Position numbers and translations under genes: made by a program | Notes under the pieces: model-generated | Databases searched by the model: none | What the model saw: only the letters and a program-made list of their open reading frames with translations | Told to the model about the DNA's origin: nothing | In this document: piece by piece, positions 56,248 to 64,000 of the stretch | Layout: each line of letters starts with the position of its first letter | Numbering within the stretch: position 1 is the first letter of the stretch | NCBI RefSeq assembly: GCF_000173075.1 | Contig: NZ_ABVL01000010.1 | Span: forward strand, 1-64,000 | Reading direction: 5' to 3' | DNA: 64,000 bases | Source: Chthoniobacter flavus Ellin428 | GTDB lineage: Bacteria > Verrucomicrobiota > Verrucomicrobiia > Chthoniobacterales > Chthoniobacteraceae

Positions 56248-58381
56248 ATCGACGCTGCTGCGCGCGCTTTCCGGGCAGCTTCAGCCCAGCCAGGGGGAGA
56301 TCCTGCTCAACGGGCAATCGCTCTACGATAATGTTGAGCAACTGCGGCGTTTCGTGAGTTACATCCCGCAGGATGACGCCTTCGACGATCATCTGACGAT
56401 CGAGGAAAACATGAGTTTTGCCGCGGCGATTCGCTCGCCGCACCTGTCACGCCGGGATCGCGGACGGCGTATCGAAGGCAAGCTGACCGAACTCGGGCTC
56501 AGCGAACGGCGGGACAATATCGTGGGCAGCGCGATCAAGAAGACGCTCTCCGGCGGTGAGCGCAAGCGCCTGAACATCGGCCTCGATATGGTCTCCAGCG
56601 CGGATGTGTATCTCTTCGATGAACCGACCAGCGGCCTGAGCTCGAAGGACAGCGAGCACGTCATCGAGATCATTCGCTCGATGGCGCACAACAAGATCGT
56701 GCTGGTGACGCTGCATCAGCCGACCTCGAAGCTGTTCCAGATGTTTTCCAAGGCGCTGCTGCTCGACAAGGGCGGGCGCATGGTCTTCTACGGCACGCCG
56801 ACCGAGATGCTCAGCTACTTTGCGGCGGCGGAGCACGAACAGCACTTCGGCACGGAACTCGGAGGTTGCCCCGCGTGCGGCACGACCCGGCCGGAATTTA
56901 TCTTCGACGTGCTGGAGACGCCGTTGCGCGACCTGAGCGGCGACATCATTTACGAGGAAAACAGCCAGGGACAACTCGTGCCCGCGCGCCGCTTCTCGCC
57001 GGATTACTGGCGGGACAAATACGAGAGCTTCCGCCTGCTGCAGGACATGAAGCAGGTGAACCTGCGCAAGCAGGGGCCGCAGCCCTTGCCGGCCATCCCG
57101 CCGCTGCGCAAGAAGGAACCGATTCGCTGGCACGACGAGTGGACGCAATTTCGCACGCTCGTCCGCCGCGCCTTCATGTCGAAGGTGCGCAACCGGGGAA
57201 ATCTCATCATCACGCTGCTCGTGGCGCCGGCGCTCGCGGCGATCATCGGTTGGGCGCTCTATTTCACCGACGACGAATCGGGCAAGTACGATTTCGCCAG
57301 CGCGTTTCACATTCCCACTTACATCTTCATCAGCCTGCTCGTGGCGATGTTCCTCGCCCTGATGAATAGCGTGGATGACATCATTCGCGATCGCGTGGTG
57401 CTGCATCGCGAGCGCAATCTCGACGTCAAGCTGCCGTACTACATCTTCGCGAAGTTCACCACGCTGGCGCTCTTCTCCGCGGTGCAATGCATCTTGTTTG
57501 TGCTCGTCGGGAACAAGATCCTGATGATCCGCGGGATGTTCTGGGAATATTTCTTCTTCATGTTCATCACCGCGGCCAGCGGGACGAGTCTCGGCCTGGT
57601 CATCTCCTCGATCGTGGCCGATGCGAAGACGGCGGCGAATTTCGTGCCGCTGGTCTTGATTCCGCAGCTCATCTTTGGTGGCGCGTTGATCAAATACGAG
57701 GAGATGAATCGCGACATGGATTTCATCTACGGCTTCAAACGCTGGCTGACCCGGCATCCCGAAGCGAGCGCGCAGGGGAGGCGTGACGACTCGGCGTTGC
57801 GTGTGCCGTTAATCAGCCGCTTTGTGGCGACGCACTATAGTTACGAGGCGTTGATCGTGGCGCAGGCGAAGCTCAATCCGCTGACAATCCGGCAGGACCG
57901 TCTGCAAAAACAGATGGACGATCTCGTGTCCAAGAAGAACCGCTCCGACGCCGAAGCCGCACGACTCGAAGACCTGAAGGACACGCTCGCCTTGCTCAGC
58001 GGCCTGGAGGCGGCGACGCCGCGGGACATTGAGAAGAAGCTGAAGCGCGTGGATGAAATCCTCGACGGCAAACCGCTCGATGCCGGCGCGCTGAAGAGCC
58101 ATTCCGGGGTGACGGCGGAGCGTCTTTACACGAACCAGAAGGTGACCGACCTCGTGGCCAAGGCGGAGACGGAGCAAAACGACTACCGCCGCCTGCGCGC
58201 CATCAATGTCTTCTTCAGCCCGGAGAAGCACTACGACATGTACATCTTCGGGCACTATTACATGCTGCGCATCAGCGTGCTCACCTACGCGACGACGATC
58301 CTCGTCGGTTCATCGCTCGGTTTGATGGCGATCCTCTACGGTGTCTTGAAGCGCCAGCTCCGCACGCGATCGCGAAATTAA
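56069..58381 (+). CDS. ABC-2 type transporter, ATPase and permease half (3' part of the same frameshifted gene)
   Basis: The half has an ABCG-like order, ATPase then membrane domain: Walker A GASGSGKS, signature LSGGERKR, Walker B VYLFDEPTSGLSS and the H-loop LVTLHQPTS. An insertion with CPACG follows the ATPase. The membrane part has an ABC-2 permease domain (helices such as LIITLLVAPALAAIIGWALY and IFISLLVAMFLALMN), then a cytoplasmic coiled segment (about residues 590-700) and a final helix near the C-terminus. White/ABCG-type half-transporters with FHA regulatory domains are known in bacteria; substrate unknown. The start shown is a GTG just after the frame break; it is most likely not a real start. 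Confidence 0.88.
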   Translation: MLRCNFAERIIEEERNIISSLEVRDVTHRFGKHDTGLDGISFSVNRGEMVCVMGASGSGKSTLLRALSGQLQPSQGEILLNGQSLYDNVEQLRRFVSYIPQDDAFDDHLTIEENMSFAAAIRSPHLSRRDRGRRIEGKLTELGLSERRDNIVGSAIKKTLSGGERKRLNIGLDMVSSADVYLFDEPTSGLSSKDSEHVIEIIRSMAHNKIVLVTLHQPTSKLFQMFSKALLLDKGGRMVFYGTPTEMLSYFAAAEHEQHFGTELGGCPACGTTRPEFIFDVLETPLRDLSGDIIYEENSQGQLVPARRFSPDYWRDKYESFRLLQDMKQVNLRKQGPQPLPAIPPLRKKEPIRWHDEWTQFRTLVRRAFMSKVRNRGNLIITLLVAPALAAIIGWALYFTDDESGKYDFASAFHIPTYIFISLLVAMFLALMNSVDDIIRDRVVLHRERNLDVKLPYYIFAKFTTLALFSAVQCILFVLVGNKILMIRGMFWEYFFFMFITAASGTSLGLVISSIVADAKTAANFVPLVLIPQLIFGGALIKYEEMNRDMDFIYGFKRWLTRHPEASAQGRRDDSALRVPLISRFVATHYSYEALIVAQAKLNPLTIRQDRLQKQMDDLVSKKNRSDAEAARLEDLKDTLALLSGLEAATPRDIEKKLKRVDEILDGKPLDAGALKSHSGVTAERLYTNQKVTDLVAKAETEQNDYRRLRAINVFFSPEKHYDMYIFGHYYMLRISVLTYATTILVGSSLGLMAILYGVLKRQLRTRSRN

Positions 58382-58387
58382 CGGAAC

Positions 58388-58406
58388 GCGCTCCGAATCG
58401 GAGCGT
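58388..58406. terminator. Short hairpin between convergent genes
   Basis: CGCTCCGA and TCGGAGCG form a perfect 8-bp stem 7 bp after the ABC transporter stop and just before the stop of the convergent GH18-like gene. A T-run is weak (TATTCTCT), so termination is plausible but not certain. Confidence 0.5.
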
Positions 58407-58415
58407 ATTCTCTGA

Positions 58416-59414
58416 TCAGTGTCCCGCGCGCATCCTGGCCAGGCCCTTCCACGCTTCCGGCGTGTGCCAGTAGGGTGCGCTAAAACTGGCATCCCAAATG
58501 GAAATCCCCACCTGGCCATCGTTCAAGATCCACTCCATGTGCTCGGCGGCCGTGTTGCCCTGCCACTGGTCCTTGGCACCCGGCATTCCGATGAGTAGCT
58601 TGGCAGCATTGTCACCCGCGGCCGCCTTCTGCGCGGCATAAGCGCGCCACTCCGTGGCATGCACGCCGATGTATTCGTAGCCCATGGAATTGACCGCATC
58701 GACCAACGGAAACAGCTCCGGCCACCACGTTCGATTGGGCGCATTCCAAGTATCCGCGAAGCTATCCACGGTGACCTGTTTGTGCAGTGCGTGAACGCGC
58801 GTCGAAAGATCGCGAATGAACGCGAGGTAAGGTTCCTTCGAAGTCCTGAAGTCACCGTTGCCTTCGAGGTCGATATCGATCCCGTCGAGGCCGAGGCGCT
58901 CCATCTCGGCGACGAGCGCTTGGGCGAACTCTTCGCGGTGTTCAGCAAAAGCCGCCTGGGCCAGCGGCCAGTCCCACTTATCGACGTAATTATAGACACA
59001 GAGCATCAGGCGAATGTGATTCTGGTGCGCCCAATCCCGGATCTCCGCGATGGTCGCGTCGCTAGTCTTGTAACGCGGCGCTTTCTCTACGCCGCCCTCG
59101 CGGGTCGGAACCCAGAACTGGAGCCCGAGATGAGTGAACGCGTCCTTGGGGCCGAGACCGTCGACATCCTGCTGCAGCCTCGCGCGGCATTTGGCGACGT
59201 CGTAGGGCGGGATCCAGGTCATCACGATGCGCGCGGAAGGAGATTCGGCATGGAGGAAAAGGCAGGGGGAGAAAAGGCAGAACAGCCAACAGCCTACGCC
59301 CAACCGTTTCGACAAGCTCAAGGTCCTGAGCTTGTCGAAGGATATCCAACTTCCAATGGCCCCGCGGCGGGAGCGCGTTTTCAATGGAGAGGCCGTCTTC
59401 GAAGAGAAATTCAT
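58416..59414 (-). CDS. GH18-like secreted protein, copy B
   Basis: The 332-aa protein has a glycoside hydrolase family 18-type core: MTWIPPYDVAKCRARL, THLGLQFW, the catalytic DGIDIDLEG (DxxDxDxE, Glu retained), MGYEYIG and a final WDASFSAPYW. It is a tandem paralogue of copy A, whose stop lies 10 bp upstream. The N-terminus shares KTRSR-GAIG with copy A, then carries 12 or so residues (SFDKLRTLSLSK) encoded by a 35-bp hairpin (59307-59341) before the hydrophobic signal core GCWLFCLFSPCLFLHA. The substrate, perhaps a chitin-like polymer, is not known. Confidence 0.82.
   Translation of the reverse strand: MNFSSKTASPLKTRSRRGAIGSWISFDKLRTLSLSKRLGVGCWLFCLFSPCLFLHAESPSARIVMTWIPPYDVAKCRARLQQDVDGLGPKDAFTHLGLQFWVPTREGGVEKAPRYKTSDATIAEIRDWAHQNHIRLMLCVYNYVDKWDWPLAQAAFAEHREEFAQALVAEMERLGLDGIDIDLEGNGDFRTSKEPYLAFIRDLSTRVHALHKQVTVDSFADTWNAPNRTWWPELFPLVDAVNSMGYEYIGVHATEWRAYAAQKAAAGDNAAKLLIGMPGAKDQWQGNTAAEHMEWILNDGQVGISIWDASFSAPYWHTPEAWKGLARMRAGH
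59307..59341. repeat. TTTCGACAAGCTCA hairpin inside a coding region
   Basis: TTTCGACAAGCTCA and TGAGCTTGTCGAA pair around a short loop. This CGACAAGCTCAGG type of hairpin is a widely dispersed bacterial repeat. It lies in frame in the N-terminal coding region of GH18 copy B, where copy A has no counterpart. Confidence 0.85.
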
Positions 59415-59424
59415 CGGATGTTTT

Positions 59425-60375
59425 TCAACGTCCAGAGCGCATCCTGGCGAGAGCTTTCCACGCCGCCGCCGTCTGCCAGTACGGAGCGCTGAAGCGCGCA
59501 TCCCAAATGGCAACCCCGACGCTCTCATCCTTCGCGATCCAATCCATGTGTTCGGCGGCGGTGTTGCCGAGCCAGTCTGTCTTGGAACCGGAAACGCCGA
59601 TGAGGAGCTTCGCGGCGTTGTTGCCCGCGGCAGCCTTTTGCGCGGCGTAGGCCCGCCATTCGGCGGCCTTCGCGCCGATGCGTTCGTAGCCCATGGTGTT
59701 GACGCCATCGACCTGCGGGAACAAGTCCGCCCACCAAGTCTGGTTGGGCGCGTTCCATTTGTAGGCGAAGCTGTCGACGGTGAGTTGCTTCTTCAGCGCA
59801 TGCACCCGCGGGGCGAGGTCGCGAATGAAGGTGAGATACGATTCCTTCGACGAGTCGAAGTCGCCACTGCCCTCCAAATCGATGTCGATGCCATCGAGCC
59901 CGAGTCGTTCCATCTCGGTGACCAGCGCGCGAGCGAACTCTTCGCGGTGTTCGGCGAAGCCGGCCTGCGCCAGCGTCCAGTCCCAGGAGTTGACGCTGTT
60001 GTAAACGCAGAGCATCGCACGAATACCGTGCTGGTGCGCCCAGTCACGAAATTCGATCACCGTGGCGTCGCTGATCTCGCCGTAACGGGTCGTCTTCTCC
60101 ACGCCGCCGGCGCGGGTGGGCAGCCAGAATTGCAGGGCGAGATGGGTGAGCGCGTCCTTCGGACCAACGCCGTCGATGTCCTCGTGGAGACGTGCCCGGC
60201 ACTTGTCGATCGCATAGGGAGGGACCCAGGTCATGACCATGCGAGAGGGAGGAGGAGCGGCGTGGCAGAAAAGAAGGCAGAACATCCAACATCCAACGCC
60301 CAACATCCAACGTCCAATGGCTCCGCAGCGAGAGCGCGTTCTCGTGCGAGATGGCGTTTTCGAAAGGAAACTCAT
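59425..60375 (-). CDS. GH18-like secreted protein, copy A
   Basis: The 316-aa paralogue of copy B has the same landmarks: MTWVPPYAIDKCRARL, THLALQFWLPT, DGIDIDLEG at residues 161-169 with the catalytic Glu168, MGYERIG and IWDARFSAPYW. Its start (ATG 60375, or the in-frame ATG 60306) lies within the TTGGATG inverted element: codons of the left array spell WMLGVGCWM, the beginning of the signal peptide, which continues FCLLFCHA. The promoter presumably lies near the end of the upstream PVC dehydrogenase gene, on the same strand. Confidence 0.82.
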   Translation of the reverse strand: MSFLSKTPSRTRTRSRCGAIGRWMLGVGCWMFCLLFCHAAPPPSRMVMTWVPPYAIDKCRARLHEDIDGVGPKDALTHLALQFWLPTRAGGVEKTTRYGEISDATVIEFRDWAHQHGIRAMLCVYNSVNSWDWTLAQAGFAEHREEFARALVTEMERLGLDGIDIDLEGSGDFDSSKESYLTFIRDLAPRVHALKKQLTVDSFAYKWNAPNQTWWADLFPQVDGVNTMGYERIGAKAAEWRAYAAQKAAAGNNAAKLLIGVSGSKTDWLGNTAAEHMDWIAKDESVGVAIWDARFSAPYWQTAAAWKALARMRSGR

Positions 60376-60402
60376 TGGATGTTGGATGTTGGATGTTGGG
60401 TG
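60283..60402. repeat. TTGGATG heptamer inverted pair
   Basis: Five CATCCAA-type units (60283-60317) face four TTGGATG or TTGGGTG units (60375-60402) across a 57-bp spacer with TTTTCGAAAGGAAA. A third array of the family is at 159-193, also preceded by TTTTCGAAAGGA. The pair overlaps the 5' end of GH18 copy A. Confidence 0.88.
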
Positions 60403-60417
60403 TTTCTTACCACCCCT

Positions 60418-63207
60418 CTATTTCGCCCGCAGATACGAAATCACATCCGCCACGTCCTGCGGCTTGAGCACCGTTTCCAGGCCCTCCGGCATGAGCGAGC
60501 GATTCGTCGCCTGGTCGCTGACGATGTCCACGCGGAGCACGGGCAGATCCGTCCCACCGGGAAGACGCAGGACGATATTATTGGCGGTTTCCGCGGAGAT
60601 GATGCCGGAAAGCTCAGTGTCGTTCTTCAACTTGAGAACGTGCATGAGATACCGCGCCTCGACCGCGGCGCTGGGATCGAAGATCGCGGTGAGCAGCCAG
60701 TCGACCGGCTTGTCGCCGACCTGGCCGAGATCCGGGCCCACTTCCTTGCCCTCACCCTTGAGGTGATGGCAGATGCTGCAGTTCTGCAGGAACAATTCGT
60801 GCCCGTGCCCCGGCGTGCCCTTGAGGTCCGCGACGCTGGCGTAGCTGGCGACGACCTTCGCGCGATCCGCGGTGGTCGGCTTGGGCAGCACGATCTTCGG
60901 GATCACCGTCGCGTTGGCCACGTTGAGCTTGGCGAAGAGCGGATTTTCCGGCGCGAGCGAGGAGAGAATCGCGAGACGCATTTGCGGTTGCTCGCCACTG
61001 CGCTCGGCGAGCGTGGCCAACGCCGTTGTCGCGCGTTCATCGTGAAACGCACCGAGGCTGAGCGCGAGTTGATGCCGCACAACGAAATCGGTGTCGTCGA
61101 CCATGGTGGCCAGGGCGGTCAGCACATCGCTGGTTTGGTCGGCCAGCGACTCGCTGACGCGGATGGCCTCGGTGCGCACCTCGGGCCGGGCATCGTGCAA
61201 CGCGCTGCGGACGATGTCGCTATCGATGGCGTGCAGCACATTCAGCGTGGCCAGCGCTTGCACGCGGGTCTTCGGGCTCTGCGCGGAGGTCACCAGTTTT
61301 TTGAGCGCTGGCACGGCGTCCTGCGCGTTGCGCTCGTAGAGGAGGCGTTGCGCGGTGTCGCGCTGCCAGCCATTCGGGCTCTCGAGCGCGGCGACCAGTC
61401 CAGCGTTGTCGAGTTTCGCCAGGTTGGGGATGGGATGCAGCTTCGCGCCCGTCGGATAGATGCGATAGATGCGGCCTTTACTGGCGCCGGCGCGGACATC
61501 GAGACGGCTGAGCGTTTCCGGCGCAATCCATTCGGGATGTTCGAGCACGAAGCGGTAGAAATCCGCGACATAGAGTGCGCCATCGGGGCCGGTCTTGAGG
61601 AACACCGGCCGAAACCAGGGGTCTTTGCTGGCGAGGAATTCGCGGTCTTGTTCGTCGTTCGCGCGATGGCTGATGAAGGTCGCGCCGTCTGGGGCGAGCA
61701 CTTCGCGATGGACGACGTTGTGCACCGGCTCGCAGGCGAAGATGCTCGTCGCGAAGCCGGGCCCGAAGAGCTCTTCGCGATACGGCACCGCGCTGCAACC
61801 GCTGGTGACATGGCCGAGGGCTTGCGGGTCATTGAAACGAATCGGCAACTCGCTGATTGGGAAGACGCGCGTGGAGTCGGGATAGTTGGCGAGTTGTTGC
61901 TTCGTCGTCTTGACGGCAAGGCGTGGGTTCCGTCGGAGGTAGTGCTCGGCGATGGTGTAGTGCCAGAGCCACGCGGAGTTGTAGTTGCCGAACCAGTTGC
62001 CCCAGTCGTCGCGATGGCGGCCGTACTGTGTCGAGCCGCTTTTCCGCTTCGAACTCACCGGAATCCGGCCCGGAAACGGGAAGTCGCGTCCCGCTAATAC
62101 CTCACGCCATTTGACTGCGCCGCCGCTGTCGCCGTTGGCGCCGTAAATCCAGCCGTCGAGCCCCATTTCGAAGCCATTGACCCGATGCTGCTGATTACCT
62201 TCGCGGAAGCCGGTGAAAAGCACCCGCTGGTCGGTGGCCTGGCCATTGGTTTCGGTGACGAAGAGGATATTTGGCGCGGAGGAAATGAGAACGCCGTTGC
62301 GCCAGGGCATGACGCCATTGGGAAAGGGTAAACCATCGAGGAAGGTCGTCGCTTGGTCGTAATGGCCATCGCCCTTGCTGTCGGTGAGAATCTTGACCTT
62401 GCCGCCCGGCTTGCCGTTGCCATCCATGCCGAGCGGATAGTCTGGCATCTCCACGACCCAAAGCCGGCCCTGCGCGTCCCAATCGAAGGAGACCGGGCTC
62501 TCGATCAGCGGCTCGGAGGCCACGAGTTCCGCGGTGAAGCCGGGGCGCAATTGCATGGACGTGAGCGAATCCATCGGCGACTTCGGCGGCGGCATGGCGA
62601 AGGCGATGAGCTCCTTGAAGGTGCGCTGCACGGTGTCCGAATCGAGCGAGTAAAGCGCTTCGTTTTGCCAGACGATGCGGTCGCTGTGCACCCACGCCCC
62701 GAAGTTCCGGCCATCCTTCACGAAGGGCAAAATCTTCGCAGTCTTGAGGTCGGTGGCCGCCGGGCCTTTCGCCACGAGGTGCGGCCAGCCCCGGCTCCAG
62801 CCGAGCCGGGCCTTCACCGTGCCGGCCCAGATATAGATGACGTAACCGTCGCCGTTCGATTGGACGACGTCCTCGAAGCCATCGCCATTGAGATCGATGA
62901 AGCGGAGACCGTTGTCGTCGCCGTGGGAATTCAGCGCGGCGCAGTCCGGTGGCAGATTGAAATCCGCCGGCTTCCAGCGCTGCTCCTTTTCATCCCACGC
63001 CGAGATATCGCGATTGGCGAGCAACTCACAGACGCCGTCATGATCGAAGTCCCGCAGGAGCAATTTCGATCCGCCGGGAAGACCGTGGGTCAGCGGTTCG
63101 TCGAGCGTCCATTTACCGTCCGTGAAGGTCCACGCCTTGGGATCGGATTCGAGGGCGAACAACGTCGCCGCGCCGGAGGGCCGGATGACCCCGAAAGAAG
63201 CCGCCAC
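60418..63207 (-). CDS. PVC-type membrane-bound dehydrogenase, C-terminal part with haem-binding CxxCH domain
   Basis: This large secreted-type protein of Planctomycetes/Verrucomicrobia joins a beta-propeller 'Piru_Ver' dehydrogenase domain to HEAT repeats and a C-terminal cytochrome c-like domain. Seen here: FG-GAP/VCBS segments (RDFDHDG; RFIDLNGDGFEDVVQ), the propeller (LRPGFTAELVASEPLIESP; DWDAQGRLWVVEMPDYP), HEAT-like helices (VVRHQLALSLGAFHDERA) and the haem site CSICHH near the C-terminus. The frame begins at a GTG at 63207, but the protein's earlier part continues in another frame (63113-64000), so a single-base change near 63230-63250 splits one gene. Substrate unknown, likely a sugar or polyol oxidation, which is inference. 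Confidence 0.85.
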   Translation of the reverse strand: MAASFGVIRPSGAATLFALESDPKAWTFTDGKWTLDEPLTHGLPGGSKLLLRDFDHDGVCELLANRDISAWDEKEQRWKPADFNLPPDCAALNSHGDDNGLRFIDLNGDGFEDVVQSNGDGYVIYIWAGTVKARLGWSRGWPHLVAKGPAATDLKTAKILPFVKDGRNFGAWVHSDRIVWQNEALYSLDSDTVQRTFKELIAFAMPPPKSPMDSLTSMQLRPGFTAELVASEPLIESPVSFDWDAQGRLWVVEMPDYPLGMDGNGKPGGKVKILTDSKGDGHYDQATTFLDGLPFPNGVMPWRNGVLISSAPNILFVTETNGQATDQRVLFTGFREGNQQHRVNGFEMGLDGWIYGANGDSGGAVKWREVLAGRDFPFPGRIPVSSKRKSGSTQYGRHRDDWGNWFGNYNSAWLWHYTIAEHYLRRNPRLAVKTTKQQLANYPDSTRVFPISELPIRFNDPQALGHVTSGCSAVPYREELFGPGFATSIFACEPVHNVVHREVLAPDGATFISHRANDEQDREFLASKDPWFRPVFLKTGPDGALYVADFYRFVLEHPEWIAPETLSRLDVRAGASKGRIYRIYPTGAKLHPIPNLAKLDNAGLVAALESPNGWQRDTAQRLLYERNAQDAVPALKKLVTSAQSPKTRVQALATLNVLHAIDSDIVRSALHDARPEVRTEAIRVSESLADQTSDVLTALATMVDDTDFVVRHQLALSLGAFHDERATTALATLAERSGEQPQMRLAILSSLAPENPLFAKLNVANATVIPKIVLPKPTTADRAKVVASYASVADLKGTPGHGHELFLQNCSICHHLKGEGKEVGPDLGQVGDKPVDWLLTAIFDPSAAVEARYLMHVLKLKNDTELSGIISAETANNIVLRLPGGTDLPVLRVDIVSDQATNRSLMPEGLETVLKPQDVADVISYLRAK

Positions 63208-64000
63208 CGTGTGTCGCCAGCCCGCATTGTCGAGCGCGAGCGCCGGTCGGCGTCGGGCAATCGCGCCAGCGGTTTTCCTTCGGCTGCCACACGCGGGTCA
63301 CGTGCCGGCCCGGTCCGCCTTCGACGATGTCCATGTAGCCATCGCCATCCACATCGAGCAGGCGCACGCCGTTGTCCTTGCCTTCTGTGGAGCGGAGGCT
63401 GTCGCCGAGGGCATTCTTCTCCAGGCGCTCCAGAGCTTCGTGGAAATTGAGGAACTTCACCCGCTTGCCGTAGGTCTTCTCCGCATAGTCGATGAACTCC
63501 ACCCACTGCTCCGGTGCACTCCAGCCATGCGGATGAAACACCGCGGTGAAGACGCCCTGCTTCTGCACCACATGATCGAGCGCGGCCTTCCAATCGTCGA
63601 GCATGGTGGGCGAGTTGGCGCCCTGCACGTTGAAGGATTCCCAGTCGCTCGGGACCATGCAGGGAAATTCCCAGCACAGCTTTCCGATGACGTAGGGATA
63701 GGGATAGTCATCGATGAAGCCGGCGTAATCGCCGAGCGAACGCTTCATCGGTGGACGCATGGCATCGGGGAAATACTTCGTGAAGCGCGCGCCCGGCGGC
63801 AGGGTGAAGACCGAGGAATCGATGCTCAGGAAATACCCCTGCGAACTCGGGTGATTGAAGATCTCCGAATAGAAACGCGGGCTGGCCGAATTCATCGAGT
63901 CGCAGCATGGCATGCGAAACGCGACCGGGTGATTGCCGGGCACCGTATTCAGCAGATCCACGCTCTCGTGATAGACGCGCTGCGCTTCCTCGAAGGTCGC
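63113..64000 (-). CDS. PVC-type dehydrogenase, N-terminal part with polysaccharide deacetylase-like domain (partial, frameshifted)
   Basis: The frame enters from beyond the right edge with no start in the window. It carries a deacetylase-like domain (AFRMPCCDSMNSASPRFYSE, VFTAVFHPHGW, WVEFIDYAEKTYGKRV, LNFHEALERLEKN) and then a VCBS-type repeat (VRLLDVDGDGYMDIVEGG, VWQPKENRW). After this the conserved reading continues one frame over (NAGWRHTVAASFG). So it is the 5' part of the 60418-63207 gene. Coding homology in this frame stops near 63250. Confidence 0.8.
   Translation of the reverse strand, partial: ATFEEAQRVYHESVDLLNTVPGNHPVAFRMPCCDSMNSASPRFYSEIFNHPSSQGYFLSIDSSVFTLPPGARFTKYFPDAMRPPMKRSLGDYAGFIDDYPYPYVIGKLCWEFPCMVPSDWESFNVQGANSPTMLDDWKAALDHVVQKQGVFTAVFHPHGWSAPEQWVEFIDYAEKTYGKRVKFLNFHEALERLEKNALGDSLRSTEGKDNGVRLLDVDGDGYMDIVEGGPGRHVTRVWQPKENRWRDCPTPTGARARQCGLATHGGGFFRGHPALRRGDVVRPRIRSQGVDLHGR

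Noticed and set aside
60233-62097. Very long + strand frame across the GH18 and PVC dehydrogenase genes
   Set aside because: It is antisense to genes with clear conserved motifs; such antisense frames are expected at this GC content.

Overview
The window looks like a chromosomal segment from a high-GC member of the Verrucomicrobiota (PVC superphylum); this is an inference. It rests on a Gram-negative cell envelope gene set (an LpxL/heptosyltransferase fusion, a BatABCDE-type aerotolerance operon), a giant PVC-type 'membrane-bound dehydrogenase' ending in a CxxCH haem domain, a complete UBact/Pup-type 20S proteasome locus in a non-actinobacterial background, and intergenic TTGGATG-type arrays of a kind common in this group. 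No rRNA, tRNA, CRISPR array, insertion sequence or phage gene was seen. Most genes are ordinary chromosomal genes; the unusual material is the proteasome locus and a dense population of small structured repeats.

Layout. 0.2-7 kb: cobalamin adenosyltransferase, secG, an MFS carrier, a frameshifted oligopeptide-binding lipoprotein and a fused LpxL-WaaF protein. 7-16 kb: one tightly packed operon moxR-DUF58-DUF4381-batA-batBC-batD-batE-DUF3108. 16-24 kb: peptidoglycan-binding protein, amidase, then the proteasome operon, read on the minus strand as UBact - prcB - 59-aa membrane protein - prcA. A divergent LysM/GYF pair follows, then a PafA/Dop-family ligase and a zinc-ribbon coiled-coil protein. 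24-35 kb: DUF1980/permease pair, BtuF-like protein, TPR protein, small membrane proteins, hscB-hscA, miaE, GlsB-like protein and a Gfo/Idh/MocA oxidoreductase. 35-45 kb: pyruvate carboxylase, an orphan hybrid histidine kinase, a transglutaminase-like protein and a probable pseudo-phosphatase. 45-51 kb: oppA-oppB-oppC-oppD plus a UVR-motif protein. 51-64 kb: PPOX-like flavoprotein, ftsH, a TerB/FHA/ABC-2 transporter, two tandem GH18-like secreted proteins and the PVC dehydrogenase running off the right edge.

The most notable system is the UBact-proteasome module. The 58-codon UBact gene (19881-20057) is easy to overlook. It overlaps the proteasome beta start by one base, its product ends in Arg-Thr-Gly-Gln, and the Ntn-hydrolase residues of the beta subunit (Thr1, Asp17, Lys33) are intact. 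A small membrane protein of unknown role is translationally coupled to prcA. The ring ATPase (Mpa/ARC) is not in the window.

A second theme is repeats. Short-period (7 or 9 bp) arrays usually occur as inverted pairs, a 48-bp perfect inverted repeat lies near 21.5 kb, and a miniature element with GGAGGGA-type ends has one copy inserted in frame in hscA. Four conserved genes (the first oppA, ftsH, the ABC transporter and the PVC dehydrogenase) carry single-base frame changes. So many in conserved genes suggests uncorrected indels in the assembly rather than four real pseudogenes.
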